Of a stretch of 40,680 bases of DNA, positions 34,042 through 40,680 are shown in pieces. The stretch comes from Phaeobacter sp. (GTDB lineage Bacteria; Pseudomonadota; Alphaproteobacteria; Rhodobacterales; Rhodobacteraceae): NCBI RefSeq assembly GCF_022825805.1, contig NZ_JAJDWC010000063.1, positions 1-40,680 on the forward strand. Reading direction: 5' to 3'. Every line of letters begins with the position of its first letter. The stretch's first letter is position 1. Under the pieces are notes generated by a model, which was given only the letters and a program-made list of their open reading frames with translations, searched no databases and had not been told where the DNA came from. Position numbers and translations under genes: made by a program.

Positions 34042-34911
34042 ATGGAGAGAACGCTGCAACACGACCGCACAGCTGCAGAAGAGCGATTTCTGGCACATCT
34101 TGCCAATTGTGGCGTCATCGGCCGCGCGGTTGCCAAACCACTGATTGGCGGCCGCTCCAACCGTGTCTGGCAGGTCGGTCCAGTGGTGGTAAAGCTGTAT
34201 GCAAACGGGTTGGAAAACCCCCTGTTTGCCAACGATCCAGACCGCGAACGCACAGTTCTGACTGCACTCCGCAGTTCTGGCATGGTGCCACAACTGCAAA
34301 ACCATGGTGAGTTCGAGAGCCGGCATTGGTTGGCCTACACTCATCGGCCCGGCCAAACCTGGACAGATGGCGTCTGTGATGTTGCATGCCTTCTGGATCG
34401 ATTGCATCGACACCCCGCCAAACCTGACCTCCCTCTTGGTGCAAATGGGTCTGATGCGTTGGTCCAGCAGACAAAGGCGATCCTTGCACAATGTCCGGCG
34501 CCACAACATATCGCTGCTTTGCGCCCGAAAGGTCACGTCGCGCCCAGCGCCCACCTTACCCTCATCCATGGTGATCCGGTTCCAGGCAACATTGTCTCAC
34601 ACGGCGGCGCGCTGACCCTAATTGACTGGCAATGTCCGCAACTGGGCGATGCTGCCGAAGATCTCGCTGTCTTTTTGTCGCCCGCCATGCAACTGATTTA
34701 TCGCGGAGAACCGCTGACCAACGCGGAAGAGGCTGAATTTCTGGCCAGCTATTCCGACCAGACGGTTGTATCGAGATATCGGCAGCTGAAACCCTGGTAT
34801 CATTGGCGCATGGCAGCCTATTGCCTGTGGCGGTCATCCCATGACCGGCAGGAGAATGCCGCAGCGCTCGATGCCGAGTTGATGGCGTTAGAGCACTGCA
34901 ACCGCGGCTAA
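34042..34911 (+). CDS. Phosphotransferase of the APH/choline kinase family
   Basis: This 289-residue kinase-like protein has a Gly-rich N-lobe (LIGGRSNRVWQVG, 34-46) with Lys51 as the likely ATP lysine. The catalytic loop HGDPVPGN (176-183) fits the HxDxxxxN pattern, and the metal-binding Asp195 lies in LIDWQ. All catalytic residues are present, so it should be active. The substrate is open: the family includes choline, thiamine and aminoglycoside kinases. Given the glycan genes that follow, a role in decorating surface molecules is only a guess. The start has no clear ribosome site. It lies 63 bases after flgD and 137 before the next gene. Confidence 0.82.
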   Translation: MERTLQHDRTAAEERFLAHLANCGVIGRAVAKPLIGGRSNRVWQVGPVVVKLYANGLENPLFANDPDRERTVLTALRSSGMVPQLQNHGEFESRHWLAYTHRPGQTWTDGVCDVACLLDRLHRHPAKPDLPLGANGSDALVQQTKAILAQCPAPQHIAALRPKGHVAPSAHLTLIHGDPVPGNIVSHGGALTLIDWQCPQLGDAAEDLAVFLSPAMQLIYRGEPLTNAEEAEFLASYSDQTVVSRYRQLKPWYHWRMAAYCLWRSSHDRQENAAALDAELMALEHCNRG

Positions 34912-35048
34912 TTCTCCCTCAAATCGCAACAAAGAGATCAATTGCAAATTCATTGTTTCCACATAAGTTCAATGGCATACTGAAAGTCCCTTCCTCATGG
35001 GCGCAGTGCGTTCCCTGACAGAGGGGTAAGCCCGCCCTGAAACCTTGC

Positions 35049-36071
35049 ATGGAACCTGTCGTGAGCCTTTGGGAGTCTTATCGGATGCGCCTGCGGCGCA
35101 AGCGGCGGATCTTGCGAGGGATGCGGAAATCCCGTGAACTGACGGCTGTTCAAGACAACACACACAGCATCAGCCCATCGGATATCCTGCTGGTCGCAAC
35201 CATGCGAAATGAGCAGATCAGGCTGCCCTACTTTCTGGACTACTATCGCGCGCTTGGCGTGAACCACTTCCTGTTTGTTGACAACGGGTCTGTCGATGGC
35301 ACGGTGGACTATCTGCGCGGCATGGCAGATGTCTCGATCTGGCACACCCTATCCAGCTATCGCCGGGCCAGCTTCGGCATCGACTGGATGAACCATCTGA
35401 AGCGACGCTATGCGCACGGGCATTGGGTGCTGGTGGTCGATCCGGACGAGCTGTTCGTTTACCCGTTTTGTGACAGTCGACCACTGCGGGCCCTGACGGA
35501 TTGGCTGGACGGATCCGGGATCCGCAGTTTTTCTGCGATGCTTCTGGACGTTTACCCAAAGGGACCCGTCAACGCTGTTCCCTATCAGGCTGGTCAGGAT
35601 CCCCTTGAAATCGCGCATTGGTTTGACAGTGGCAACTATTCCATCAAACGCAATCCGGTCTACGGCAATCTGTGGATCCAAGGGGGACCGCGCGCGCGGA
35701 CATTTTTTGCCAACCAACCGCAAAAGGCCCCAGCGCTCAACAAGATCCCTTTGGTGAAATGGGATCGCCGCTACAGTTTTGTCAGTTCAACCCATGCACT
35801 TTTACCCAGAGGCTTGAACCAGGTTTATGAAACCAATGGCGGCGAAAAAGCCAGCGGCGTGCTTTTGCACACCAAGTTTCTCCATACCTTTACGGAAAAA
35901 GCCGAAGAAGAGCTGCAACGCAAACAGCATTACGCCCAGTCTGCTGAATATCGAGCCTATGCAAAATCCGGGGCACAGCCGCTCGATCTATGGTGCAGCT
36001 GGAGCGAAAAATACATCAATTGGCGCCAGTTGGAGATCCTGGGTCTGATGTCGAAAGGCAACTGGGCATGA
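35049..36071 (+). CDS. Glycosyltransferase, GT2-like
   Basis: The protein transfers a sugar from a nucleotide donor, with unknown donor and acceptor. The 340-residue form has a basic start, then a GT-A fold with ILLVATMRNEQIRLPYFLDY (46-65), DNGSVDGT (78-85) and the metal-binding DPDE (131-134), followed by conserved WIQGGPRARTFF and SSTHALLP stretches. It resembles the Glyco_tranf_2_4 group common in Rhodobacterales. GTG 35061 (GGAA upstream) and ATG 35085 (GGGAG upstream) are alternative starts, and 35049 has no good ribosome site. There is no membrane helix, so it is cytoplasmic. It overlaps the next gene by four bases. Confidence 0.82.
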   Translation: MEPVVSLWESYRMRLRRKRRILRGMRKSRELTAVQDNTHSISPSDILLVATMRNEQIRLPYFLDYYRALGVNHFLFVDNGSVDGTVDYLRGMADVSIWHTLSSYRRASFGIDWMNHLKRRYAHGHWVLVVDPDELFVYPFCDSRPLRALTDWLDGSGIRSFSAMLLDVYPKGPVNAVPYQAGQDPLEIAHWFDSGNYSIKRNPVYGNLWIQGGPRARTFFANQPQKAPALNKIPLVKWDRRYSFVSSTHALLPRGLNQVYETNGGEKASGVLLHTKFLHTFTEKAEEELQRKQHYAQSAEYRAYAKSGAQPLDLWCSWSEKYINWRQLEILGLMSKGNWA

Positions 36072-37768
36072 GCACAGTTGGCATCGTCATGCTGGTTCAC
36101 ACCGCTCTGAACAGGGCCGAACAAGTGGCGCGCCATTGGATTGCAGCAGGGTGCCCGGTGGTCATTCACGTGGACACAAACGTGTCCAAACCGGTGTTCA
36201 CCGCGTTCAAAGCAGCTTTTGCAGATGAACCGCTTGTCCTGTTTTCGCGCCGCCATCGGTGTGAGTGGGGCACCTGGGGCATCGTCGCGGCGTCACAATC
36301 TGCGTCCGAATTGATGCTCGCGCGGTTTCCAGATGTACGGCACGTCTATCTGGCCTCTGGCGCCTGCCTGCCGCTGCGCCCTGTGTCTGAACTTATCGAC
36401 TATCTGGCTGCACGTCCGCGCACAGATTTCATCGAGAGCGCGACAACCGCGGATGTACCCTGGATCGTCGGCGGGCTGGACGTGGAACGTTTTACTCTGC
36501 GGTTTCCTTTTTCGTGGAAACGCCAGCGGTTTCTGTTTGATCGATATGTGGCTCTACAAAGGCGTATTGGAATGCGACGGCGCATCCCAAGCGGGCTTGT
36601 CCCCCATATGGGCAGCCAGTGGTGGTGTCTCACGCGTCGCACGTTGTCGGCCATCTTGGACGATCCCGACAGGCCACGCCACGATCGCTATTTTCGTCAT
36701 GTCTGGATCCCGGACGAAAGCTACTATCAGACCTTGGCACGGCTCTATTCCAGCAAGATCGAAAGCCGGTCTTTGACGCTGTCGAAGTTTGATTTCCAGG
36801 GTAAGCCACATAACTTCTACGACGATCACCTGCAGCTTTTGCGTCGTTCTGATTGCTTTGCGGCGCGCAAAATCTGGCCACATGCAAACCGGCTCTATGC
36901 AACATTTCTGGGCGACAGCGCCAATGCGATGAAAGGGACGGAACCCAACCCCGGAAAGATTGACCGCATTTTTGCCAAAGCGGTGGAACGACGGACCAGA
37001 GGCAGGCCAGGGCTTTATATGCAGAGCCGTTTGCCGGACAAAGGCTCTGAAAACGGCGTTACATGCAATCCCTACTCGGTTTTCCAAGGCTTTACCGAAC
37101 TGTTTGAAGATTTCGAGGATTGGTTGTCGCATGTCACCGGGGCCAAGGTGCACGGTCATTTGTTCGCCCCAGATCGGGTTGAATTTGCTGGCCGCAAACC
37201 GCTTCTCAACGGCGCGCTGAGTGACAGTACACGGTTGCGGGACTACAATTCGAAGGCGTTTTTGACAAATCTGATCTGGAACACCCGGGGTGAACGGCAG
37301 TGTTTCCAATTCGGCCCACAGGACAATCAATCGATCAACTGGCTGGTCGCCCGCGATCCAAACGCACAAGTGTCGGTCATTTCGGGCGCTTGGGCCGTCT
37401 CCCTGTTCAAATCGAACAAAAATTTTGCTGACCTTCGGAAAGAGGCCGCGCGGCTACAACAGATTGAAGCAAAGCATATTGAGGTTCTGCGCTCCCGATT
37501 TGTCAAAGCGCGGGTGAGGATTTGGACCATGGCAGAGTTTGTCGAAGCCCCGATGGAGCCCATCCAAACCATCCTGGATGAATTCGGCGCCCATGCGCAG
37601 CGCCACCTGAATACCGCACCCAAGATGGTTGATCTGGCCGGATTCGGACAATTTCTGCAAAATCTCAAAAACCAGGGTATGCATCCCTATTTGATGGGGG
37701 ATTTCCCCGCAGAACAGGGGCCATTCAACCTGCCAAATCAGCCTCGCAAACCCTATTTGGTGCGATAG
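36068..37768 (+). CDS. Core-2/I-branching (GT14-like) glycosyltransferase with extra C-terminal domain
   Basis: From ATG 36068 (overlapping the preceding stop by four bases) the protein has 566 residues. The first ~290 resemble beta-1,6-N-acetylglucosaminyltransferases: a VMLVHTALNRAEQVARHW start, VVIHVDTNVSKPVF, YLASGACLPLRPVSELIDYL and WIPDESYYQTL with the likely catalytic Glu. The remaining ~270 residues form a domain I do not recognise, seen with this family in Rhodobacterales (possibly DUF5927). It has FTELFEDFEDWLSHVTGAKV and a helical tail. A frame extends upstream to 35990, but ATG 36068 has the usual operon overlap. The product of the enzyme is unknown. The sulfotransferase follows after three bases. 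Confidence 0.8.
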   Translation: MSTVGIVMLVHTALNRAEQVARHWIAAGCPVVIHVDTNVSKPVFTAFKAAFADEPLVLFSRRHRCEWGTWGIVAASQSASELMLARFPDVRHVYLASGACLPLRPVSELIDYLAARPRTDFIESATTADVPWIVGGLDVERFTLRFPFSWKRQRFLFDRYVALQRRIGMRRRIPSGLVPHMGSQWWCLTRRTLSAILDDPDRPRHDRYFRHVWIPDESYYQTLARLYSSKIESRSLTLSKFDFQGKPHNFYDDHLQLLRRSDCFAARKIWPHANRLYATFLGDSANAMKGTEPNPGKIDRIFAKAVERRTRGRPGLYMQSRLPDKGSENGVTCNPYSVFQGFTELFEDFEDWLSHVTGAKVHGHLFAPDRVEFAGRKPLLNGALSDSTRLRDYNSKAFLTNLIWNTRGERQCFQFGPQDNQSINWLVARDPNAQVSVISGAWAVSLFKSNKNFADLRKEAARLQQIEAKHIEVLRSRFVKARVRIWTMAEFVEAPMEPIQTILDEFGAHAQRHLNTAPKMVDLAGFGQFLQNLKNQGMHPYLMGDFPAEQGPFNLPNQPRKPYLVR

Positions 37769-37771
37769 ACC

Positions 37772-39220
37772 ATGACGCAAGCCTTTGACTATTTTGTGGT
37801 TCTTGCAGATATGCGAACCGGTTCAAATTTTCTGGAAAGCAATTTGAACGCGCTGGCTGGCGTTGTGTGTCATGGCGAAGCCTTCAATCCGCATTTCATC
37901 AGCTATCCCAACCGCACCGAAACGCTGGGCTGGTCCCAGGCTGATCGCGACAGGGACCCGGAAGGGTTTTTGCACCGTTTTCGCGATCACCCATCCGGGA
38001 TGGCCGGGTTTCGGTATTTTCATGACCACGATCCACGGGTGCTTGACCAGATTTTGTCAGACAAGCGCTGTGCCAAGATCGTGCTGACCCGTAACCCGGT
38101 GGACAGCTATGTCTCCCATAAGATCGCGCGTCTGACGGGGCAGTGGAAACTGACACACGTGAAACGTCGCAAAGAAGGTCTTGCCCAGGTGTCGGCCAGC
38201 GAGTTTGTCACACATGTTGCCGCGCAGCAGAGGTTTCAAATTCAGATCCTCAACAGTCTGCAGAAAACAGGTCAAACCGCGTTTTACATCGCTTATGAGG
38301 ATTTGCAGGATGTCGATATCCTCAACGGGCTTGCCCAATGGTTGGGGTTGGCGTCCAGGTTGGATCAACTGGATCGCAGCCTAAAGCCACAAAACCCCGG
38401 CGCGATTACCAGCAAAGTGGAAAACCCAGAGGCACTGGATCAAGCGGCGGCAATGATTGATCCGTTCAATCTCAACCGTACGCCAAATTTTGAACCGCGA
38501 CGCGGACCTGCTGTGCCGAGCTACATCGCTGGGCAACACCTGCCGCTCCTGTTCTTGCCAATTGCCGGCGGGCCAACCGATGCGATCAAAGCTTGGATGG
38601 CGGCGCAGGACGCGGAAGGCGCAGGCGAGCTATGCGAAAACATGACCCAAAAACAACTGCGACAGTGGAAACGAGCTCATCCGGGTTTTCGCAGCCTCAC
38701 CGTATTGCGCCATCCCCTCGCCCGTCTGCACCACGTGTTCTGTCGCAAAATTCTCTCGCCAGATCCGGGCCCGATGCGCCAGATCCGGAACCTGCTGCGC
38801 AAGCAATTTGACCTGGGCCTACCCCAGACGACGGCGGATCCAGACTACGATCTGGACTGTCACAAACAGGCGTTTGGCAAGTTCGTCGATATCATCGGAG
38901 CCAACCTGTCCGGCCAGACAGCGTTTCGCACCGACCCTGCATGGGCCAGTCAGGCACAGATCCTTGCAGGGTTTGCCGATGTGCAGTCCCCTGATTTTGT
39001 TCTAAGAGAGGAAGAACTGCCCAGGGTGCTGCCCGATATTGCCCGATGGCTTGGCAAAGAAGATGCAGCTTTCATGGGCGCAACACCGGATCCAGCACCA
39101 TTTGCCCTGTCAGACATCTATGACGACGCTTTGGAACAAAAAATCGCGACCGTTTACAGCCGCGATTACCTGTTGTTTGGGTTTGGTCCCTGGTCAGTAA
39201 CCCCGGTCACTGGCAGCTAG
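37772..39220 (+). CDS. Sulfotransferase with a second, degenerate sulfotransferase-like half
   Basis: Sulfotransferases move sulfate from PAPS to a sugar or lipid. In this 482-residue protein the first half has the PAPS 5'-phosphosulfate loop MRTGSNFLESNL (14-25) and the 3'-phosphate motif VLTRNPVDSYVSH (104-116, Arg107 and Ser112). It resembles NodH/Stf0-type enzymes. The second half (about 257-460) has a weak loop FLPIAGGPTDAIKAW and a good 3'-phosphate motif LRHPLARLHHVF (312-323), as in Sulfotransfer_2 proteins. The Gly/Lys core of the second loop looks lost, so only the first half is likely catalytic. It is last in the glycosyltransferase-sulfotransferase run, which suggests sulfated surface glycans. 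Confidence 0.82.
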   Translation: MTQAFDYFVVLADMRTGSNFLESNLNALAGVVCHGEAFNPHFISYPNRTETLGWSQADRDRDPEGFLHRFRDHPSGMAGFRYFHDHDPRVLDQILSDKRCAKIVLTRNPVDSYVSHKIARLTGQWKLTHVKRRKEGLAQVSASEFVTHVAAQQRFQIQILNSLQKTGQTAFYIAYEDLQDVDILNGLAQWLGLASRLDQLDRSLKPQNPGAITSKVENPEALDQAAAMIDPFNLNRTPNFEPRRGPAVPSYIAGQHLPLLFLPIAGGPTDAIKAWMAAQDAEGAGELCENMTQKQLRQWKRAHPGFRSLTVLRHPLARLHHVFCRKILSPDPGPMRQIRNLLRKQFDLGLPQTTADPDYDLDCHKQAFGKFVDIIGANLSGQTAFRTDPAWASQAQILAGFADVQSPDFVLREEELPRVLPDIARWLGKEDAAFMGATPDPAPFALSDIYDDALEQKIATVYSRDYLLFGFGPWSVTPVTGS

Positions 39221-39252
39221 GCCCAGTGTTGGATCCGGTGCCAGGTCCCGCG

Positions 39253-39717
39253 TTAGGCAGCCTGCACCGATTGGCTTTCCGTGAGGATCGTGTGCAGCGT
39301 TGCGGGATCGGGGTTGGCACGCAATTTGGTGCAGAAATTCTGATCACGCAGAGTGCGAGACACCAAAGCCAACGCCTTCAGATGCTCTACACCCGCATCC
39401 TCTGGCGCAAAAAGAGCAAAGGTCAGATCGATCGGCTGCCGGTCCACCGCCCCGAATTCCAGCGGCGTATCCAGCACCAGAAACACGCCAACAACTTGCT
39501 CTAGCCCATCGAGACGCGCATGCGGCAAAGCAACGCCATGGCCCACACCTGTGGGACCAAGGCTCTCCCGATCCAGAAGAGCCTCAACCGTGGACTGAGC
39601 ATCCAGCCCATAGCTTTGTTGAGCGACATCAGCAATCTCCTGAAAGAGACGCTTCTTACTAGAGGCGGCGCCAAAGACACGTACGGCCTCTGGCTTCAGG
39701 ATGTCAGAAATCTGCAT
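39253..39717 (-). CDS. ptsN: Nitrogen-related phosphotransferase enzyme IIA (PtsN)
   Basis: PtsN is the EIIA component of the nitrogen PTS and acts by regulation, not sugar uptake. The 154-residue protein holds one EIIA-2 domain with the phosphorylated His66 in GVALPHARL, preceded by LLDRESLGPTGVGHG. The length is typical. It follows hpf on the same strand after 47 bases, a pairing conserved in Proteobacteria, usually behind rpoN. It converges with the sulfotransferase gene over 32 bases. Confidence 0.95.
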   Translation of the reverse strand: MQISDILKPEAVRVFGAASSKKRLFQEIADVAQQSYGLDAQSTVEALLDRESLGPTGVGHGVALPHARLDGLEQVVGVFLVLDTPLEFGAVDRQPIDLTFALFAPEDAGVEHLKALALVSRTLRDQNFCTKLRANPDPATLHTILTESQSVQAA

Positions 39718-39764
39718 TCTTTACTGCTCCGCTCAGCTTGCACTGCGTTTATCGTTTTCTGGGT

Positions 39765-40328
39765 TTATGGATCAATCCACCCGATGTTGCCGTCTTCACG
39801 ACGGTAAACAACGTTTAGCCCATCCTTACCTTCGTTGTGAAACACCAAAACCGGTGCGCCTGCCAATTCCATTTGCATGACCGCTTCGCCAACCGAAAGC
39901 GATGGAATTTTAGTCTCCATCTCAGCGATAATGATCGGCTGCAGCGACTCAGGCTCCGACTCAGCTCCGGCTGCGTCCGAGGCGAGGATATAAGAGCTTG
40001 CCTCCGAGAGTTCAACCGGCTCGCTCCGATCGCGGTGATGATCCTTCAAGCGACGCTTATACCGGCGCAGCTGTTTTTCCATCTTCTCGTTGCAGGCTTC
40101 GAAAGCCGCATAAATTTCAGTGGCATGCGCTTTTGCTTGTGCGGTCAGGCCGGTGGACAAATGAACAGTCGTTTCACAAACATATTCATGCGCAGATCGC
40201 GAAAAGACGACGTTGGCATCGGTTGGGCGTTCTGCATATTTTTCAACAGCTGCTCCCAGCTCCGCCTGCACGTGAGTTTGCAGGGCTTCACCAATATCGA
40301 TTTGTTTTCCGCTGATTTGGTAACGCAT
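39765..40328 (-). CDS. hpf: Ribosome hibernation promoting factor, long form
   Basis: Long HPF binds the 30S decoding region and pairs ribosomes into 100S dimers in stationary phase. The 187-residue protein has the N-terminal HPF/RaiA domain (about 1-100, MRYQISGKQIDIGEALQTHV, ATEIYAAFEACNEKMEKQLR). A short acidic linker and the C-terminal dimerisation domain (about 130-187, VGEAVMQMELAGAPVLVFHN) follow. It starts with a good site (AAGGAGAT upstream of ATG 40328). The 210 bases upstream, up to the IS at about 40541, contain a possible TTGACA-type promoter but no rpoN. Confidence 0.95.
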   Translation of the reverse strand: MRYQISGKQIDIGEALQTHVQAELGAAVEKYAERPTDANVVFSRSAHEYVCETTVHLSTGLTAQAKAHATEIYAAFEACNEKMEKQLRRYKRRLKDHHRDRSEPVELSEASSYILASDAAGAESEPESLQPIIIAEMETKIPSLSVGEAVMQMELAGAPVLVFHNEGKDGLNVVYRREDGNIGWIDP

Positions 40329-40547
40329 GTGATCTCCTTCACAAAATGACTTTCAAAACCGGGAAGAGGCCAAGCCAACTCCGAAAAAATGGTTTTAAAA
40401 GCGGGATTTAGGCAAAACAGTCGATCGCATTCGTTCGGGCCTTGAAACCAAGGCTGGAGCGAGAACAGCGACGGACTGCAAATTTGCCATATGTCAATTC
40501 CATGACATGCAGCACAAAGAGTCAATGCAAATCACTGTGGGTGTCGC

Positions 40548-40592
40548 TAACAAGCGATATGTCCGGTGTAGGTAACATGCGATCTGTCCGGT
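40548..40592 (+). repeat. 20-base direct repeat at the IS end
   Basis: TAACAAGCGATATGTCCGGT (40548-40567) recurs as TAACATGCGATCTGTCCGGT (40573-40592) with two changes, offset by 25 bases. Subterminal repeats of this kind are typical transposase binding sites. Confidence 0.8.
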
Positions 40593-40619
40593 TTTATCAT
40601 GTCTCCGAAAGGAGGCGTT

Positions 40620-40680
40620 ATGAAGCGGACAGAAGTGTTACAGGAAGTTCGACTTATGAAGTTCGAAGACGTGTATTCGC
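40620..40680 (+). CDS. Transposase N-terminus, cut by window edge
   Basis: ATG 40620 follows a strong ribosome site AAAGGAGG and opens a frame of 20 visible codons (MKRTEVLQEVRLMKFEDVYS). This start resembles ISNCY/IS1202-group transposases that lead into a helix-turn-helix. The assignment rests on 20 residues only. Confidence 0.6.
   Translation, partial: MKRTEVLQEVRLMKFEDVYS

Larger units (their letters stand above)
40541..40680 (+). mobile_element. Left end of an insertion sequence, ISNCY-type transposase
   Basis: From about 40541 (GTGTCGCTAACAAGCGATAT) the sequence changes to an IS terminus with a direct repeat and then a transposase start. The element runs off the right edge, so its length, far end and target duplication cannot be seen. 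It is unrelated to the IS630-type element at the left edge, so the two do not form a composite transposon. Confidence 0.65.

Noticed and set aside
1-40680. Composite transposon carrying the flagellar genes
   Set aside because: The two flanking elements belong to different families, so they cannot act as a pair.
1-40680. CRISPR arrays, tRNA or rRNA genes
   Set aside because: No regularly spaced repeats and no recognisable tRNA or rRNA sequence were seen on reading through the window.

Overview
The window is most likely from a marine alphaproteobacterium of the order Rhodobacterales (Roseobacter group). The basis is gene content and order, alphaproteobacteria-specific flagellar genes (flaF, flbT, motE), CtrA-type promoter boxes, moderately high GC, and a ligase fragment that closely resembles the roseobacter DmdB family. 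I cannot name a genus. About 33 kb (1.4-34 kb) is one nearly complete flagellar locus, bracketed by two unrelated insertion sequences and followed by a small surface-glycan module and two housekeeping genes.

Layout. (1) 1-138: end of an IS630-type element, transposase on the minus strand, sitting in an acyl-CoA ligase gene of which only the 3' part remains (137-1291). (2) 1447-7317, plus: motB, flgE, flgK, flgL, flgI, ending in a terminator. (3) 11131-7830, minus: fliF, fliH, fliN, fliP, ending in a terminator. (4) 11250-16432, plus, divergent from fliF: fliL, a small membrane protein, motE, motA and an 871-aa periplasmic protein. (5) 16591-21753, plus: lytic transglycosylase, flhA, fliR, flhB and a small coiled-coil protein (FliJ candidate). 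(6) 26532-21945, minus: flgB, flgC, fliE, fliQ, flgF, flgG, flgA, flgH and a second fliL-type gene. (7) 26621-27949, plus: fliI, then a decayed gene with two in-frame stops and a noncoding, AT-richer gap. (8) 30540-28867, minus: flagellin, flaF, flbT; upstream on the same strand, flgJ and flgN. (9) 31506-33978, plus: fliK, flgD. (10) 34042-39220, plus: a phosphotransferase, then a glycosyltransferase, a branching-type glycosyltransferase and a double-domain sulfotransferase, the last three tightly coupled. (11) 40328-39253, minus: hpf then ptsN. (12) From about 40541: the left end of a second IS with the first 20 codons of its transposase.

How it works together. Rod, hook, rings, export gate, export ATPase, stator, hook-length control, flagellin and flagellin post-transcriptional regulators are all present. 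The C-ring genes fliG and fliM, and fliO and the filament cap fliD, are not in the window and must be elsewhere if the flagellum works. CtrA-like half-site pairs (TTAA-N7-TTAA or close variants) stand upstream of motB, flgE, fliF/fliL, fliC and fliK, which suggests the CckA-ChpT-CtrA pathway drives the locus.

The most interesting leads are the 871-aa protein translationally coupled to motA, the alternative stem-loops in the flagellin leader next to flbT, the repeat-containing Gly/Met-rich tail of FliF, the small coiled-coil gene behind flhB, and the glycosyltransferase/double-sulfotransferase module.
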